Notes: a model not told the origin generated them from the letters alone. Positions 18,884 through 27,756 are shown, counted from the first letter of the stretch. The stretch: DNA of 64,000 nucleotides from Pedobacter sp. WC2423 (GCF_040822065.1 NZ_CP162005.1:2108001-2172000), one strand, 5' to 3'. A program made the numbers and translations.

Positions 18884-19655
18884 GTAATATAAAATTGCTA
18901 CCCGTCCGGTGTATCCTTTAAGCGCAACCCAAATTTAGCAAAATATAGATAAATAGGGTGCTAATTGTACATATTGTGTCAATATCCCAGTTTTTACATT
19001 TTTAAAACTTACTAAAAACCAGATAACCAAGCGTATAATCCGCTTGAAAAAATGCCATCCAGAATTTCATTTTTGATCAGGAGCTGCCGATTGAGTATTA
19101 GTGTGCAATTGAATCAATAGAGATTGGTAACAGAAAATAATAGCAGCCTTTGATGAATCTGGATGGCCTGAGCAAATTACGGACAAAGCCTTTGAAAAAC
19201 TAGGGTCACATGGCTCAAATTATCCCTAGAAAAACAGTGAATGATGTCTTAAAAAGAAGTGATTTTGCCCTATCACAACCTGCTGACTATCAATGCACTA
19301 GCCTTGCCTTGTTCAGACATCATTCAGCCCCTGTTCAAAGCCGCTTCAAACAAGTTTCAATTCCTACCGAACAAAGTCTTAATCGGTTGTAAATTATTTT
19401 TCATTTAAATATTTTTTACAACACTGTTGTTCAATAATTTAACTACCTTATAATATAAACCAAACAGCTTATGGCAATCATTCAGGAAGGCACCGCATTA
19501 GCAGGTATCAGAGGAAAAATCGGATTGTCCCATATTTCTACTTCATCTAATCTCTCCTGGTTTTTCTCCTATATTTTTCTCCTGGCTTCTTCCCTATATT
19601 TTTCTCCTGTTTTTTTTTCCCTAACCAATAACCACTACCACCAGCTGGGAGAAAG
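18884..19655. other. Gene-poor stretch with degenerate remnants
   Basis: About 770 bases hold no convincing intact gene. Near 19471 an ATG opens with MAIIQEGTALAGIRGKIG, which resembles the N-terminus of DUF6266-type phage- or element-associated proteins, but the frame then passes into a low-complexity CT-rich tract (19551-19620) where CTATATTTTTCTCCTG occurs twice. Another fragment at about 19140-19227 reads as IAAFDESGWPEQITDKAFEK in a frame without a start. I take the region as decayed sequence. Confidence 0.4.
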
Positions 19656-19689
19656 AAAAAAAAGACAGAGACTAAATGTGAAGGCCTGA
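19471..19689 (+). pseudogene. Possible DUF6266-like N-terminal remnant
   Basis: Only the first 18 residues look protein-like (short charged start, then GIRGKIG, similar to the GxxGKxG of DUF6266). The rest is a CT-rich repeat translated as Ser/Phe. Probably a truncated remnant; it may not be expressed. Confidence 0.25.
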
Positions 19690-19746
19690 AATTCGAGCCG
19701 GTCCGGCGTAGAATTTAGCCGAACATTAGTTTCTGTCTTTTTTTTA
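19655..19746. repeat. 92-nt nested hairpin directly before the MOSC gene
   Basis: The outer arms (19656-19679 and 19722-19745) pair over about 20 bp with one mismatch and one bulge: A-run plus GACAGA and ACTAA, against the complement. Inside, GGC..AAATTC pairs with GAATTT.GCC, and the core GCCG-GTC-CGGC closes a third stem. A runs on one side and T runs on the other make it a possible bidirectional terminator, but it ends only 10 bp before the ATG of the MOSC gene. Confidence 0.65.
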
Positions 19747-19756
19747 TCTTTAGACC

Positions 19757-20572
19757 ATGCGAAACCTCATCTTGTCAGCACTCCTCATCTACCCTATCAA
19801 ATCTCTCGCAGGCATTAACCTCCAAACCTCGTTGCTTGAAGAAAAAGGCCTGCAATACGACAGAAGATGGATGCTAATCGACAATGAAAACACCTTTATA
19901 ACCCAGCGGAAATACCCTTCATTATCTCTGCTTCAAGTCAGTCTTGGAAAAACCCACCTCACCATCACCCATAAAAACGACCCCACACAAACTATCTCCT
20001 TTTATTACGAAGAAAACATTGGACAACCCATTGCAACCAGTGTATGGGGAACCGATTGTCACGGCCTTGAAGTCAGCAAAACAGTGAGCCAATGGTTTTC
20101 AACGTTCCTGGAAACAGAAACCCGTCTGATACAAATGCCAGAAACAGAAAGAAGATTAGTGGATCCCAGATATGCCCAGGGCGAAGAAGTAGTTAGTTTT
20201 GCAGACGGTTACCCCTGCCTTATTATCAGTCAGGCCTCTTTAGACGGACTCAACAAACGTCTTGAACAACCAATACCTATGGATCGTTTTCGTCCAAATT
20301 TCGTCTTTACCGGTGGTGAACCTCACATCGAAGACAACTTCGATACCTTTTTTATCGGTGACATTCCATTCAAAGCCGTAAAACCGTGTTCCAGATGCGT
20401 CATGGTTACCGTTGACCAGCAAACAGGTACTAAAAGTGCTGAACCCTTAAAAACACTGGCAAAATACCGGACTATAAATAAAAAAATCATGTTTGGTCAG
20501 AATCTCATTCATCAGGGTACAGGTACTATAAATATTGGCGATCAGCTCAGCATCAGGGAATGGAAAGCCTGA
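19757..20572 (+). CDS. MOSC-domain protein (mARC/YcbX-like)
   Basis: The 271-residue product has an N-terminal MOSC beta-barrel domain (LSALLIYPIKSLAGI, GLQYDRRWMLID) and a C-terminal MOSC domain (MDRFRPNFVFTGGEP, then KPCSRCVMVTVDQQTG). C211 is the conserved molybdenum-coordinating position in mARC/YcbX-type proteins, and C214 follows it. These enzymes reduce N-hydroxylated compounds using molybdenum cofactor. No redox partner domain (such as the C-terminal ferredoxin of YcbX) is present, so it would need a separate electron donor. The coding end overlaps convergent cobC by 20 bp. The unusual upstream hairpin may influence its expression. Confidence 0.85.
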   Translation: MRNLILSALLIYPIKSLAGINLQTSLLEEKGLQYDRRWMLIDNENTFITQRKYPSLSLLQVSLGKTHLTITHKNDPTQTISFYYEENIGQPIATSVWGTDCHGLEVSKTVSQWFSTFLETETRLIQMPETERRLVDPRYAQGEEVVSFADGYPCLIISQASLDGLNKRLEQPIPMDRFRPNFVFTGGEPHIEDNFDTFFIGDIPFKAVKPCSRCVMVTVDQQTGTKSAEPLKTLAKYRTINKKIMFGQNLIHQGTGTINIGDQLSIREWKA

Positions 20573-21077
20573 AAACTTCTCCCATTCCAATTTTTAAACT
20601 AAAAGAATCTTTTAAAGCGATATTCCGGTAATGTGCCAGAATGATACGGATTACGCCACCATGAGTGATTATTCCCACCTTTTGAAAAGGCTGTAGTAAA
20701 ACTTCATTCAGAAATAACAAAACCCTGCGTTCCATATCAAGCATCGTTTCTCCACCAGGCGGTGCCAGGTTCACAAAATCTTCCATCCAGATTTCACATT
20801 CAACCCGATCTATCGCATCCCAGGTATTACCTTCCCAATCTCCAAAATTCAATTCATATAAGGCTTCATTTTGCACATAAGTCTCAGAAATTTCAGCAGC
20901 AAGTAACTGGCATCTCAAAGACGGACTAGAATACACTTTATCCAGATCAGCAGGAATTTGTTGCAATACCAAATATTTTTCCTGTGTAAAACTCTCCGCA
21001 AGCGGAACATTCATGCGGCCATAAATCAACCCTTTTGCAATCAATGGAGCAGTATGCCGGATCAGATAAACTTCCAT
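20553..21077 (-). CDS. cobC: Alpha-ribazole phosphatase
   Basis: This histidine phosphatase of 174 residues removes the 5'-phosphate from alpha-ribazole phosphate or from adenosylcobalamin phosphate in the last steps of nucleotide-loop assembly. It carries the RHT motif with phospho-acceptor H8, the acid-loop signature ELNFGDWEG (E83) and the second catalytic His H139 in ITHGGV. It is last in the adenosyltransferase-cobU-cobT-cobS-cobC operon; its start overlaps the end of cobS by 16 bp. Context decides between CobC and phosphoglycerate-mutase-like relatives. Confidence 0.87.
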   Translation of the reverse strand: MEVYLIRHTAPLIAKGLIYGRMNVPLAESFTQEKYLVLQQIPADLDKVYSSPSLRCQLLAAEISETYVQNEALYELNFGDWEGNTWDAIDRVECEIWMEDFVNLAPPGGETMLDMERRVLLFLNEVLLQPFQKVGIITHGGVIRIILAHYRNIALKDSFSLKIGMGEVFRLSIP

Positions 21078-21859
21078 ATCAAAATATAAGACAAGTATAC
21101 TGTTACTTCAGTAAGCTGCTGTACTGCTCCCAGACAATCACCAGTATAACCACCAATCCATCTCTTAAAATAAGCACCCAGATAAAAACTAAAAAGCAAT
21201 ACGGGAATTACCAGCAGTAACAGTAAAGGCTGGGCCAGATAAACAGTTAATCCAACGAGTGGAATCAGTGTAAAAACACCAGCAATCACCAGGTTTATCA
21301 CTCTTCCCTCAGCTACGGCACCACTTGCTTTACTTTCTTCAATACGGGCATAATTATGATTAAAAACCAAGGTGATGGCTGCAAATCTGCTCACTGAATG
21401 TGCGACTATAAATAGTCCCGCAATCGTGATCACATTAGCAGCTATAAAGGTTTCTGTAAATAACTGCATTAAGGCAGCGAACTTAAGTCCCATTAACAAA
21501 ATCAGTCCGACCACACCATAAGTACCTAAACGGCTATCTTTCATAATGGTCAGAATCTTATCTTTTGCCCATCCGCCACCAAAACCATCACAAACATCTG
21601 CAAAACCATCTTCATGAAAAGCTCCCGTTAACAAGATGGAAGCAACCATCGCCAGTAAAATTGCTATAGCTTCACCAAACAGGTAAGTTGCACCTATAAA
21701 AACACCGGCAGTAACCAGGCCAATGATCCAACCTACAACAGGCAAATACCGGATCGAATCAGGCAGGTTATGCGCATTGTCCTGATGTACATAAGCTGGC
21801 CCTGGTAATCTGGAATAAAAAGACAGGGCAGTAAAAAAAAGTTTAAGTTCTTGATTCAT
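21062..21859 (-). CDS. cobS: Adenosylcobinamide-GDP ribazoletransferase (cobalamin synthase)
   Basis: The 265-residue inner-membrane enzyme joins adenosylcobinamide-GDP to alpha-ribazole (phosphate) to give cobalamin. It has about six hydrophobic helices and the family signature GAFHEDGFADVCDGFGGG with acidic metal-binding residues at about 79-96. It overlaps cobT by a single base (21859) and cobC by 16 bp, showing a tightly coupled operon. Confidence 0.93.
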   Translation of the reverse strand: MNQELKLFFTALSFYSRLPGPAYVHQDNAHNLPDSIRYLPVVGWIIGLVTAGVFIGATYLFGEAIAILLAMVASILLTGAFHEDGFADVCDGFGGGWAKDKILTIMKDSRLGTYGVVGLILLMGLKFAALMQLFTETFIAANVITIAGLFIVAHSVSRFAAITLVFNHNYARIEESKASGAVAEGRVINLVIAGVFTLIPLVGLTVYLAQPLLLLLVIPVLLFSFYLGAYFKRWIGGYTGDCLGAVQQLTEVTVYLSYILIWKFI

Positions 21860-22863
21860 CAGGATTGATTAGAAATCGCTGCACTTTGAAAACTAGCCAT
21901 CTCATTCAGAAAGTTTACTGCACTTTTTAGCAGCGGATAAGCTAATGCACAGCCAGTCCCCTCACCTAAACGAAGGTGAAGACTCAACAGCGGTTTTGCG
22001 CCCAGGTATGCTAACAATAAACGATGCCCTTTTTCCTCAGATTCATGGCAGAAAACAGCGTTCTTTTTTATATGCTGATCTATCCGGTAAGCACAAAGAT
22101 AGGCAGCAGTTGCAATGAACCCATCCACCATGATGATCATCTTTCTTTTTCCTGCAGCCAGTATAGCTCCCGTCATTTCCAGCAACTCAAACCCACCAAA
22201 ATGCGCCATTAATTTAAAAATATCATGTTCACCTTTATAGTTGGCAACTGCCTGTTCCAATATCTGCTGTTTTTTAAGCAGCTGTTCATCATTTAATCCT
22301 GTGCCTCTGCCAATACAATCTGAAAGTGGTAAATCACAAAGTAAACTCATCAGTACCGCAGCACTGGAAGTATTGCCAATTCCCATCTCTCCGAAACCGA
22401 TCACATTACATCCCTTTGCAGCGATCTCTGCAACCACAGCTTCCCCTTTTAATAAACAAAGCTCTGCCTGAAAGGTGGTCATTGCCGGGCCGTGTAAAAA
22501 GGAAGAAGTTCCTTTAGCAATTTTTCCGTCGCCCAGCGGTAATCCATCTTCAAAATCATAGTTCACTCCTGCATCAACAACCTGAAGACGAATGTCATGC
22601 TGTTTACAAAAAACATTGATTGCAGCCCCTCCATTCAGGAAGTTAAGCACCATTTGCCGGGTCACTTCCTGCGGAAAGGCACTGACTCCTTCTTTAGCAA
22701 TTCCATGGTCTGCGGCAAAAACAACCAAATGCGGTTTAATGAATTGCGGACTGGTTGTTCCTAATACTGCCCCTATTTGTAAAGCAAGATCTTCCAGTAC
22801 GCCCAAAGATCCGGGAGGTTTGGTCTTGTTATCTATTAATATTTTTAAATCTTCAGTGATCAT
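21859..22863 (-). CDS. cobT: Nicotinate-nucleotide-dimethylbenzimidazole phosphoribosyltransferase
   Basis: This cytoplasmic enzyme of 334 residues activates the lower-ligand base by forming alpha-ribazole phosphate from nicotinate mononucleotide. Marks of the family are KPPGSLGVLEDLA at the N-terminus, FAADHGIAKEGVSAFPQEVT at about 49-68, GFGEMGIGNTSSAA at about 156-169, and the C-terminal GEGTGCALA whose Glu (about E301) is the catalytic base in known CobT. It lies 70 bp after cobU on the same strand. Confidence 0.94.
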   Translation of the reverse strand: MITEDLKILIDNKTKPPGSLGVLEDLALQIGAVLGTTSPQFIKPHLVVFAADHGIAKEGVSAFPQEVTRQMVLNFLNGGAAINVFCKQHDIRLQVVDAGVNYDFEDGLPLGDGKIAKGTSSFLHGPAMTTFQAELCLLKGEAVVAEIAAKGCNVIGFGEMGIGNTSSAAVLMSLLCDLPLSDCIGRGTGLNDEQLLKKQQILEQAVANYKGEHDIFKLMAHFGGFELLEMTGAILAAGKRKMIIMVDGFIATAAYLCAYRIDQHIKKNAVFCHESEEKGHRLLLAYLGAKPLLSLHLRLGEGTGCALAYPLLKSAVNFLNEMASFQSAAISNQS

Positions 22864-22933
22864 ATGTTCTTATCAAATTGATAATTCCCTGCTTTAAAAG
22901 CCATTTAAAGTTAAAAACTGTTTAATATAATGA

Positions 22934-23440
22934 TTATTGCTTTAAAAACATCGGAAGTCCGGATACCATAAATATGGCCTGATCAGCTTTTGCAGCCACA
23001 TATTGATTTGCCCAGCCCTGAAGATCAGCAAATTTACGCCCTACCGGAGTTTCCGCATGCAGTCCCATACCCAGTTCATTGGAAATGATAAAGAAAGTAC
23101 CATGGATTTCAAGCAGCTGATCAATTTCCTTTTTAAAATCGGCCAGCGCAAGATCAATATCGTTATGGTGGTCCATAAAGAAATTAGTTAGCCATAACGT
23201 TACACAATCAATCACAACATAACGTCCTTCCAGAGGTAAATGATGTAAATTACGGTAAGCTTCAAAATTTGTCCATTCCGGCCCGCGGTCATCCTGATGC
23301 CGTTTTACACGCTCCTGGAAATCATCGTCCCATATTTTAGCAGTGGCCACATATACCGGATCCGAACAAAGTTCCTGTACCCGCTTTTGTGCATAAGCAC
23401 TTTTACCGCTTCTTACTCCTCCAGTAATAAAAACCAGCAT
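22934..23440 (-). CDS. cobU: Adenosylcobinamide kinase / phosphate guanylyltransferase
   Basis: This bifunctional enzyme (168 residues) phosphorylates adenosylcobinamide and then attaches GMP. It shows the P-loop GGVRSGKSAYAQ at 7-18, the guanylylated His (H48 in VKRHQDDRG) and a second conserved region DCVTLWLTNFF. The gene is 3 bp from the adenosyltransferase stop, so the two are translated together. The kinase activity serves salvage of imported cobinamide, in line with absence of corrin-ring genes here. Confidence 0.92.
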   Translation of the reverse strand: MLVFITGGVRSGKSAYAQKRVQELCSDPVYVATAKIWDDDFQERVKRHQDDRGPEWTNFEAYRNLHHLPLEGRYVVIDCVTLWLTNFFMDHHNDIDLALADFKKEIDQLLEIHGTFFIISNELGMGLHAETPVGRKFADLQGWANQYVAAKADQAIFMVSGLPMFLKQ

Positions 23441-23443
23441 AAC

Positions 23444-24037
23444 TTAAGATTTTACGGCCGGATCAGTATGCTTAAACCTTTTATATAGAAATAGTTGCCA
23501 TTTCTCTTCTGCTACACCTGCCTTATCCATTTCTGCCCGCGACAGCGTGAAAAATAAATCGGAAAGACGATTGATATAGGCAGGGATAGTTTCATCAACT
23601 TCATCTGTTTTAATCAGACTAACTAATCTTCTTTCACCTCTGCGCATTTGCGTTCTGACCATATGGCAAAGTGCAGAAATCTCATTTCCCCCCGGCAGAA
23701 TAAAATAATCCGAAGGATGCGTCATCGCATTTTCCAGTTCATCGATCCATGTTTCACAGAACACAGGCCCATCGGCGGGCATTGGATTCGTATTAATTTT
23801 TGCCGCATCAGACGGACGCGCCAGATGTGACATCATATCCATCAGGTCTTTCTGAATTTTGTGCAGGTTAGTTTGCCATTCATGTTCAGTACCGAGCTTT
23901 ACCCGCAGCATACCTATGGTAGAATTTACTTCATCGAGTGTACCCACACATTCCACCCGCACATCGTCTTTAGCTACGCGTTTCCCTCCAAAAAGCCCGG
24001 TAGTTCCCTTATCTCCTTTTTTAGTATATATCTTCAT
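23444..24037 (-). CDS. PduO-type cob(I)alamin adenosyltransferase
   Basis: The 197-residue enzyme transfers the adenosyl group of ATP to reduced corrinoids. It shows the PduO N-terminal ATP site KKGDKGTTGLFGGKRV at 5-20, the RVECVGTLDEVNSTIG segment at 27-42 and the C-terminal CHMVRTQMRRGERRLVSL, with YINRLSDLFFTLSR. It heads the salvage operon. It is separated from the btu transport genes by a terminator and a 466-bp gap containing a nuclease remnant on the other strand. No second cobalamin riboswitch is visible upstream. Confidence 0.9.
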   Translation of the reverse strand: MKIYTKKGDKGTTGLFGGKRVAKDDVRVECVGTLDEVNSTIGMLRVKLGTEHEWQTNLHKIQKDLMDMMSHLARPSDAAKINTNPMPADGPVFCETWIDELENAMTHPSDYFILPGGNEISALCHMVRTQMRRGERRLVSLIKTDEVDETIPAYINRLSDLFFTLSRAEMDKAGVAEEKWQLFLYKRFKHTDPAVKS

Positions 24038-24303
24038 AAATTTATTTTTTTTTGACAGCTATCCTGGTAATTGTTCAGCGGGTCAGCAGCACAATTTTAA
24101 CAAATAAAATCCAGAAAGCATCTGCATATTCATCAGGCAGATTTTCCAGCAAAGGTTAACTACAGCTGGTTTAAGTACCGATGTAACTCCATATGACTAT
24201 TCAAACAACAGACCTACTTTAAAGAACTAATTATTCACAATAAAGACATTTATTACCTTTTAAATATAAAACCTGATTAGCTTGCACTAAATAATTAAGC
24301 ATT

Positions 24304-24435
24304 ATGTCAGCTAGTACAAATAAATACATTGATCCATTATCAGATTTTGTATTCAAACATCTTTTTGGCGGTGAACCCAATAAGGAGATCATGATTGCTT
24401 TTTTAAGTTCACTGCGCTCTCTATGGAAGAAATAG
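24304..24435 (+). pseudogene. N-terminal remnant of an Rpn/PD-(D/E)XK nuclease-family transposase
   Basis: The 43-residue ORF MSASTNKYIDPLSDFVFK continues to HLFGGEPNKEIMIAFLSSL and then stops. The words KYIDPLSDFVFKHLFG and EPNKE..I.FL are the well-known start of Rpn (PDDEXK_2) recombination-promoting nucleases, which are normally about 280-330 residues long. Only the first 43 are left and no catalytic residues survive. It lies between the btu and cob operons and probably marks an old insertion. Confidence 0.65.
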
Positions 24436-24452
24436 AAAGCCTTTAAAAACAA

Positions 24453-24487
24453 AAAAGGGATACTACGGTTGTCATAGTATCCCTTTT
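24453..24487. terminator. Intrinsic terminator after btuB
   Basis: A 13-bp perfect stem (AAAAGGGATACTA and complement) with a 9-nt loop and A/T flanks lies 17 bp past the btuB stop. It separates the transport genes from the salvage operon. Confidence 0.8.
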
Positions 24488-24503
24488 ACATCAGAAACCT
24501 GTT

Positions 24504-26690
24504 TTAGAAACTGATATTATATCTCAAAGAGAAGTTCCTTCCTGCAAGATTAAATCCGCGTTTTTCATAATAGTTTTCATCTGTAATATTATTCACCAGA
24601 AATGTAACCGTATGTCTTTTCTTGTAGCTATAACTGGCTGCAAAATCTGCCGTCATAAATTCCGGATAAACAATTTCAGGAAATTTAGGATCATTAAAAT
24701 CAGTGTCCTTGCGTTTGCCAACATACCTGCCGCTTAGTCTTAAATCAAGTCCTTTCAGGTTGTTGAATTCAAAACCATAACTTGAAGTAAAATCAGGTAC
24801 GTTATAAATATCCTTAACCGATTCTGTACCATTAGCTAAAATAGTAACCTCTTTCGCCTTAGATGACTTAGTGGCATTACCAAAAACTTTTAAAGAATAA
24901 TCTTTTGCTGCCAATGTTCCGAAATCCCATGCAACCTCAGCCTCAAAACCATTGATATTTGCTTTATTTGCATTGATATAAGTCATACGACTGCTAATTG
25001 GAAAACCACTTGCCGTAGTTTCAGCTGGTACTGGTACCGTAGTTTGCGTTGTGATCCTATCTTTAACATAGGTATTATAATAAGTGAAATCAGCAGTCAG
25101 TCCCCATTCAGATTTATTGAATCTCAACCCCGCATCCCATGAAATACTATTCTCATTTTTCAGGTCAGCATTTCCCTGGATCACACTGGCTTTACCTGCA
25201 TTAATTCTTTCAGAATAGCCCGCTACATTATAAGCATCCGGTGTTACAAATCCACGTCCTGTACTTGCATGTACAGTAAACAGCTTATTTAACGAATACT
25301 GAGCAGCTAAACTTGGACTAAAGAAAGGGTTTGTCTTTTTACCACCTGCATAAGTGGTTAATAATGGCGTTTGCTTCACGTCATAAGTAATCAGATCCAA
25401 ACGTACACCTGGATTAATGACTAACTTATTGTCCAGAAAGTTTAATTGTCCCTGAATATAAGCAGCACCGGATGAAAGACTGTAGTTTGGAGAATATGGA
25501 GCAGATTCAGAACCATCTGGATTAAAAGATTGGGAGCTCGTTGAAGCATTACTGTAATCCAGACCAAAAACCACCGAATGATTTCCTAACTGGTAAGCAT
25601 CTTTTGCCTGTATACCCTTCCAGCTGGTTGTGCTTTTATAAGAAGCATATGGTGCCACAAGCCCATTTACAGTCAGTAAAGTATTGTTCAGGTTATTCTC
25701 CTGCGAAGTATATCCTTTCAAAGTTAAATGATGCTGATCAATATTACCGGAAAGCGTTGCTTCCTCATAGTGACGTTCAATATCTTTTGTACTCGGTTGT
25801 CCGTTTCCAAATTGTATATCACTCGGAGATTCTACATTTTTTGCTACAAAGCGTTCTCCGCGAACATCAAGTCTCCAGTTGGCATCAAGCTGATAACCTA
25901 ATCTCAAACTTCCTGTATTGTAGTTTAATTTGGTATAATCTCTTCTTAGCCCGTCAGAACGCTTATCATCCATTTCAACAGGCCCGGTAGTGTAATTATA
26001 AAGTGCAGAGTTGGCGCCAAGCATCTTTCTGAATAAGTTGCCATTTCCCAATTTCATGTTTTTAGCTCTGTCATAATTCAAAAAGGACAAATCAAAGTCC
26101 AGTTTCTTACTGATATTTCCACCCGCTGAAGCACCTAATTTAGTGGTTTCATAAGATCCGTATTCAGCAAAAACATTTCCATGAATATCACCAGCCGACT
26201 TTTTAGTAATTATGTTCACCACCCCACCCATGGCCGATGAGCCATATAATGCCGAAGCAGGGCCTTTAAGTACTTCGATACGCTCAATATCAGCAGGATT
26301 AATCGTTGCAATACTTACTGTACCTGCCGGACGGCCATCAACCAGTAACAATGAACGCTGATTTAAACCACTCGTTTGCGGCCTGAATCCACGAATACCA
26401 ATTCCAGAAGATAAGCCTGGATATTGTACAATACTGATGGAAGAATTCTTTTTCAATAGATCAGTTACTTCCTGTGAGGAAGTCAGATCGATAACAGCTT
26501 TACTGATCACCGTCATACTTTGTGGTACATGACGTCTTTTGATCTCAGTCCTTGAAGAGGTGACGACCACTTCATCAAGTGCATTGGTCTTGATGGAATC
26601 AGCTTTCTTTTCCTGCGCTAATGCAGAACTGCTGAATAAAACTGTGCAGATCAGCAGGTTTTTAAATAATAAAGGTAAATTTTTATTCAT
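24504..26690 (-). CDS. btuB: TonB-dependent receptor, probable cobalamin receptor
   Basis: The outer-membrane receptor of 728 residues has a signal peptide (to about residue 25), a TonB-box-like DEVVVTSSRTEIK at about 38-50, a plug (SQEVTDLLKKN, LLLVDGRPAGTVSIATINPADIERIEVLKGPASALYGSSAMGGVVNIITKK) and a 22-strand-type barrel ending in FSLRYNISF. It is the last gene of the riboswitch-led btuF-btuC-btuD-btuB operon (55 bp after the ATPase), so corrinoids are the expected substrate. Unlike many Bacteroidota receptors it lacks an N-terminal carboxypeptidase-like domain, as is usual for BtuB. Confidence 0.88.
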   Translation of the reverse strand: MNKNLPLLFKNLLICTVLFSSSALAQEKKADSIKTNALDEVVVTSSRTEIKRRHVPQSMTVISKAVIDLTSSQEVTDLLKKNSSISIVQYPGLSSGIGIRGFRPQTSGLNQRSLLLVDGRPAGTVSIATINPADIERIEVLKGPASALYGSSAMGGVVNIITKKSAGDIHGNVFAEYGSYETTKLGASAGGNISKKLDFDLSFLNYDRAKNMKLGNGNLFRKMLGANSALYNYTTGPVEMDDKRSDGLRRDYTKLNYNTGSLRLGYQLDANWRLDVRGERFVAKNVESPSDIQFGNGQPSTKDIERHYEEATLSGNIDQHHLTLKGYTSQENNLNNTLLTVNGLVAPYASYKSTTSWKGIQAKDAYQLGNHSVVFGLDYSNASTSSQSFNPDGSESAPYSPNYSLSSGAAYIQGQLNFLDNKLVINPGVRLDLITYDVKQTPLLTTYAGGKKTNPFFSPSLAAQYSLNKLFTVHASTGRGFVTPDAYNVAGYSERINAGKASVIQGNADLKNENSISWDAGLRFNKSEWGLTADFTYYNTYVKDRITTQTTVPVPAETTASGFPISSRMTYINANKANINGFEAEVAWDFGTLAAKDYSLKVFGNATKSSKAKEVTILANGTESVKDIYNVPDFTSSYGFEFNNLKGLDLRLSGRYVGKRKDTDFNDPKFPEIVYPEFMTADFAASYSYKKRHTVTFLVNNITDENYYEKRGFNLAGRNFSLRYNISF

Positions 26691-26745
26691 ATAATTAGTA
26701 TTGGTGTGTATGCGTATTGATTTTTAAACGAATAGGACCGGAATA

Positions 26746-27756
26746 TTACAGTGAATTGAGAAATTCACGCAATGAAGTATAAGTAGCTGACACTTTATTT
26801 TTTTCTACAGTCCAGAGCGCATCCGCTCCTTCTCCGCTAACGGTAACCATCAGTGCCTGGTGATCTTGTGCTGAAGATATACTAAAGCCATTTCTGACTA
26901 AAGCTTTTTGAGTCCAGAAAGCAGCAACGCCCTCCCCTGATACTTTGATATTGCGTTTTCCTGCCTGATGAATATTAAAGGTGCCACTTGCTGCGTCAAA
27001 GGCAATTCCATCCTTATTAAAAGCGTGTTGGAAAGCGCCATTCAAGACCAGTTCTTCCGGTAATCCGGCATCAAGCTGTCCACCGCTGCTCATCAGCCAG
27101 ATCTGGTCAGCGACTTGCAGGGCTAAATCAAGCTCATGTGTAGAAAGTAAAATCGCTTTATTCGTTTCTTTAGCTAATTGGTGCAACAGACGCATCAGTT
27201 GTATCCGGCTGGGCAAATCAAGGTGAGCAGTAGGTTCATCCAGAATGATCAATGGCGTATCTTGTGCTATTGCCCTGGCTAACATCACTTTCTGACATTC
27301 TCCATCACTCAGGCTATCCATTTTTCTACCTGCAAAAGCTCCGGTATCTGTAGCTTTGATAGCTTGTCCGATAATCTGTTTGTCTTGTTCAGTGAGTATG
27401 CCTAACCATCCTGAATAGGGATAACGGCCCAGGGAAATGAGCGAATAAACATCCAGGTTACCAGCTCTGACGTTATCAGTGAGTACCAGGCTTATTTTTT
27501 TCGCTACCTGTGCAGGTTTCAGTTGGTGAAGTGCCGCACCGTCCAGTATAATTTCACCTTTCAGCGGATGTTGCAGGCCGGAGATAGTTCTGAGCAAAGT
27601 AGATTTACCGCAGCCATTCGGGCCTAACAGGCAAACCAGCTGTCCTGCATGGAGTTCTAAATCTAAAGCCGCTGCAATAACTTTCGTTTTCCCTTTTCCT
27701 GCCTGGTAACCTATAGTTAACCCGGAAGTATTTAACAATGAGTTTTGCGCCTCCAT
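26746..27756 (-). CDS. btuD: Corrinoid ABC transporter ATP-binding protein with C-terminal extension
   Basis: The 336-residue ATPase has Walker A GPNGCGKST at 45-53, a Q-loop, signature LSDGECQK at about 147-154, Walker B LIILDEPTAHLDLP at about 166-179 and the switch His in STHELDLAL. The core is like FecE/BtuD (about 250 residues). The last 85 or so residues form an extra region with two related words, SGEGVAAFWT and SGEGADALWT, that I do not see in standard BtuD. It overlaps btuC by one base. Iron siderophore uptake is excluded mainly by the riboswitch and cobalamin context. Confidence 0.87.
   Translation of the reverse strand: MEAQNSLLNTSGLTIGYQAGKGKTKVIAAALDLELHAGQLVCLLGPNGCGKSTLLRTISGLQHPLKGEIILDGAALHQLKPAQVAKKISLVLTDNVRAGNLDVYSLISLGRYPYSGWLGILTEQDKQIIGQAIKATDTGAFAGRKMDSLSDGECQKVMLARAIAQDTPLIILDEPTAHLDLPSRIQLMRLLHQLAKETNKAILLSTHELDLALQVADQIWLMSSGGQLDAGLPEELVLNGAFQHAFNKDGIAFDAASGTFNIHQAGKRNIKVSGEGVAAFWTQKALVRNGFSISSAQDHQALMVTVSGEGADALWTVEKNKVSATYTSLREFLNSL

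Noticed and set aside
19210..19392. 60-codon open frame on the plus strand
   Set aside because: Composition is random-like, with no promoter or family resemblance; treated as part of the decayed region.
24038..24240. Possible cobalamin riboswitch before the adenosyltransferase gene
   Set aside because: Some GCTG and CCTG words occur, but not the conserved order or the GTCAG.AGACCTGCC end.
25541..25990. 149-codon open frame on the plus strand
   Set aside because: Antisense to btuB, with no domain or start signal; a shadow frame.
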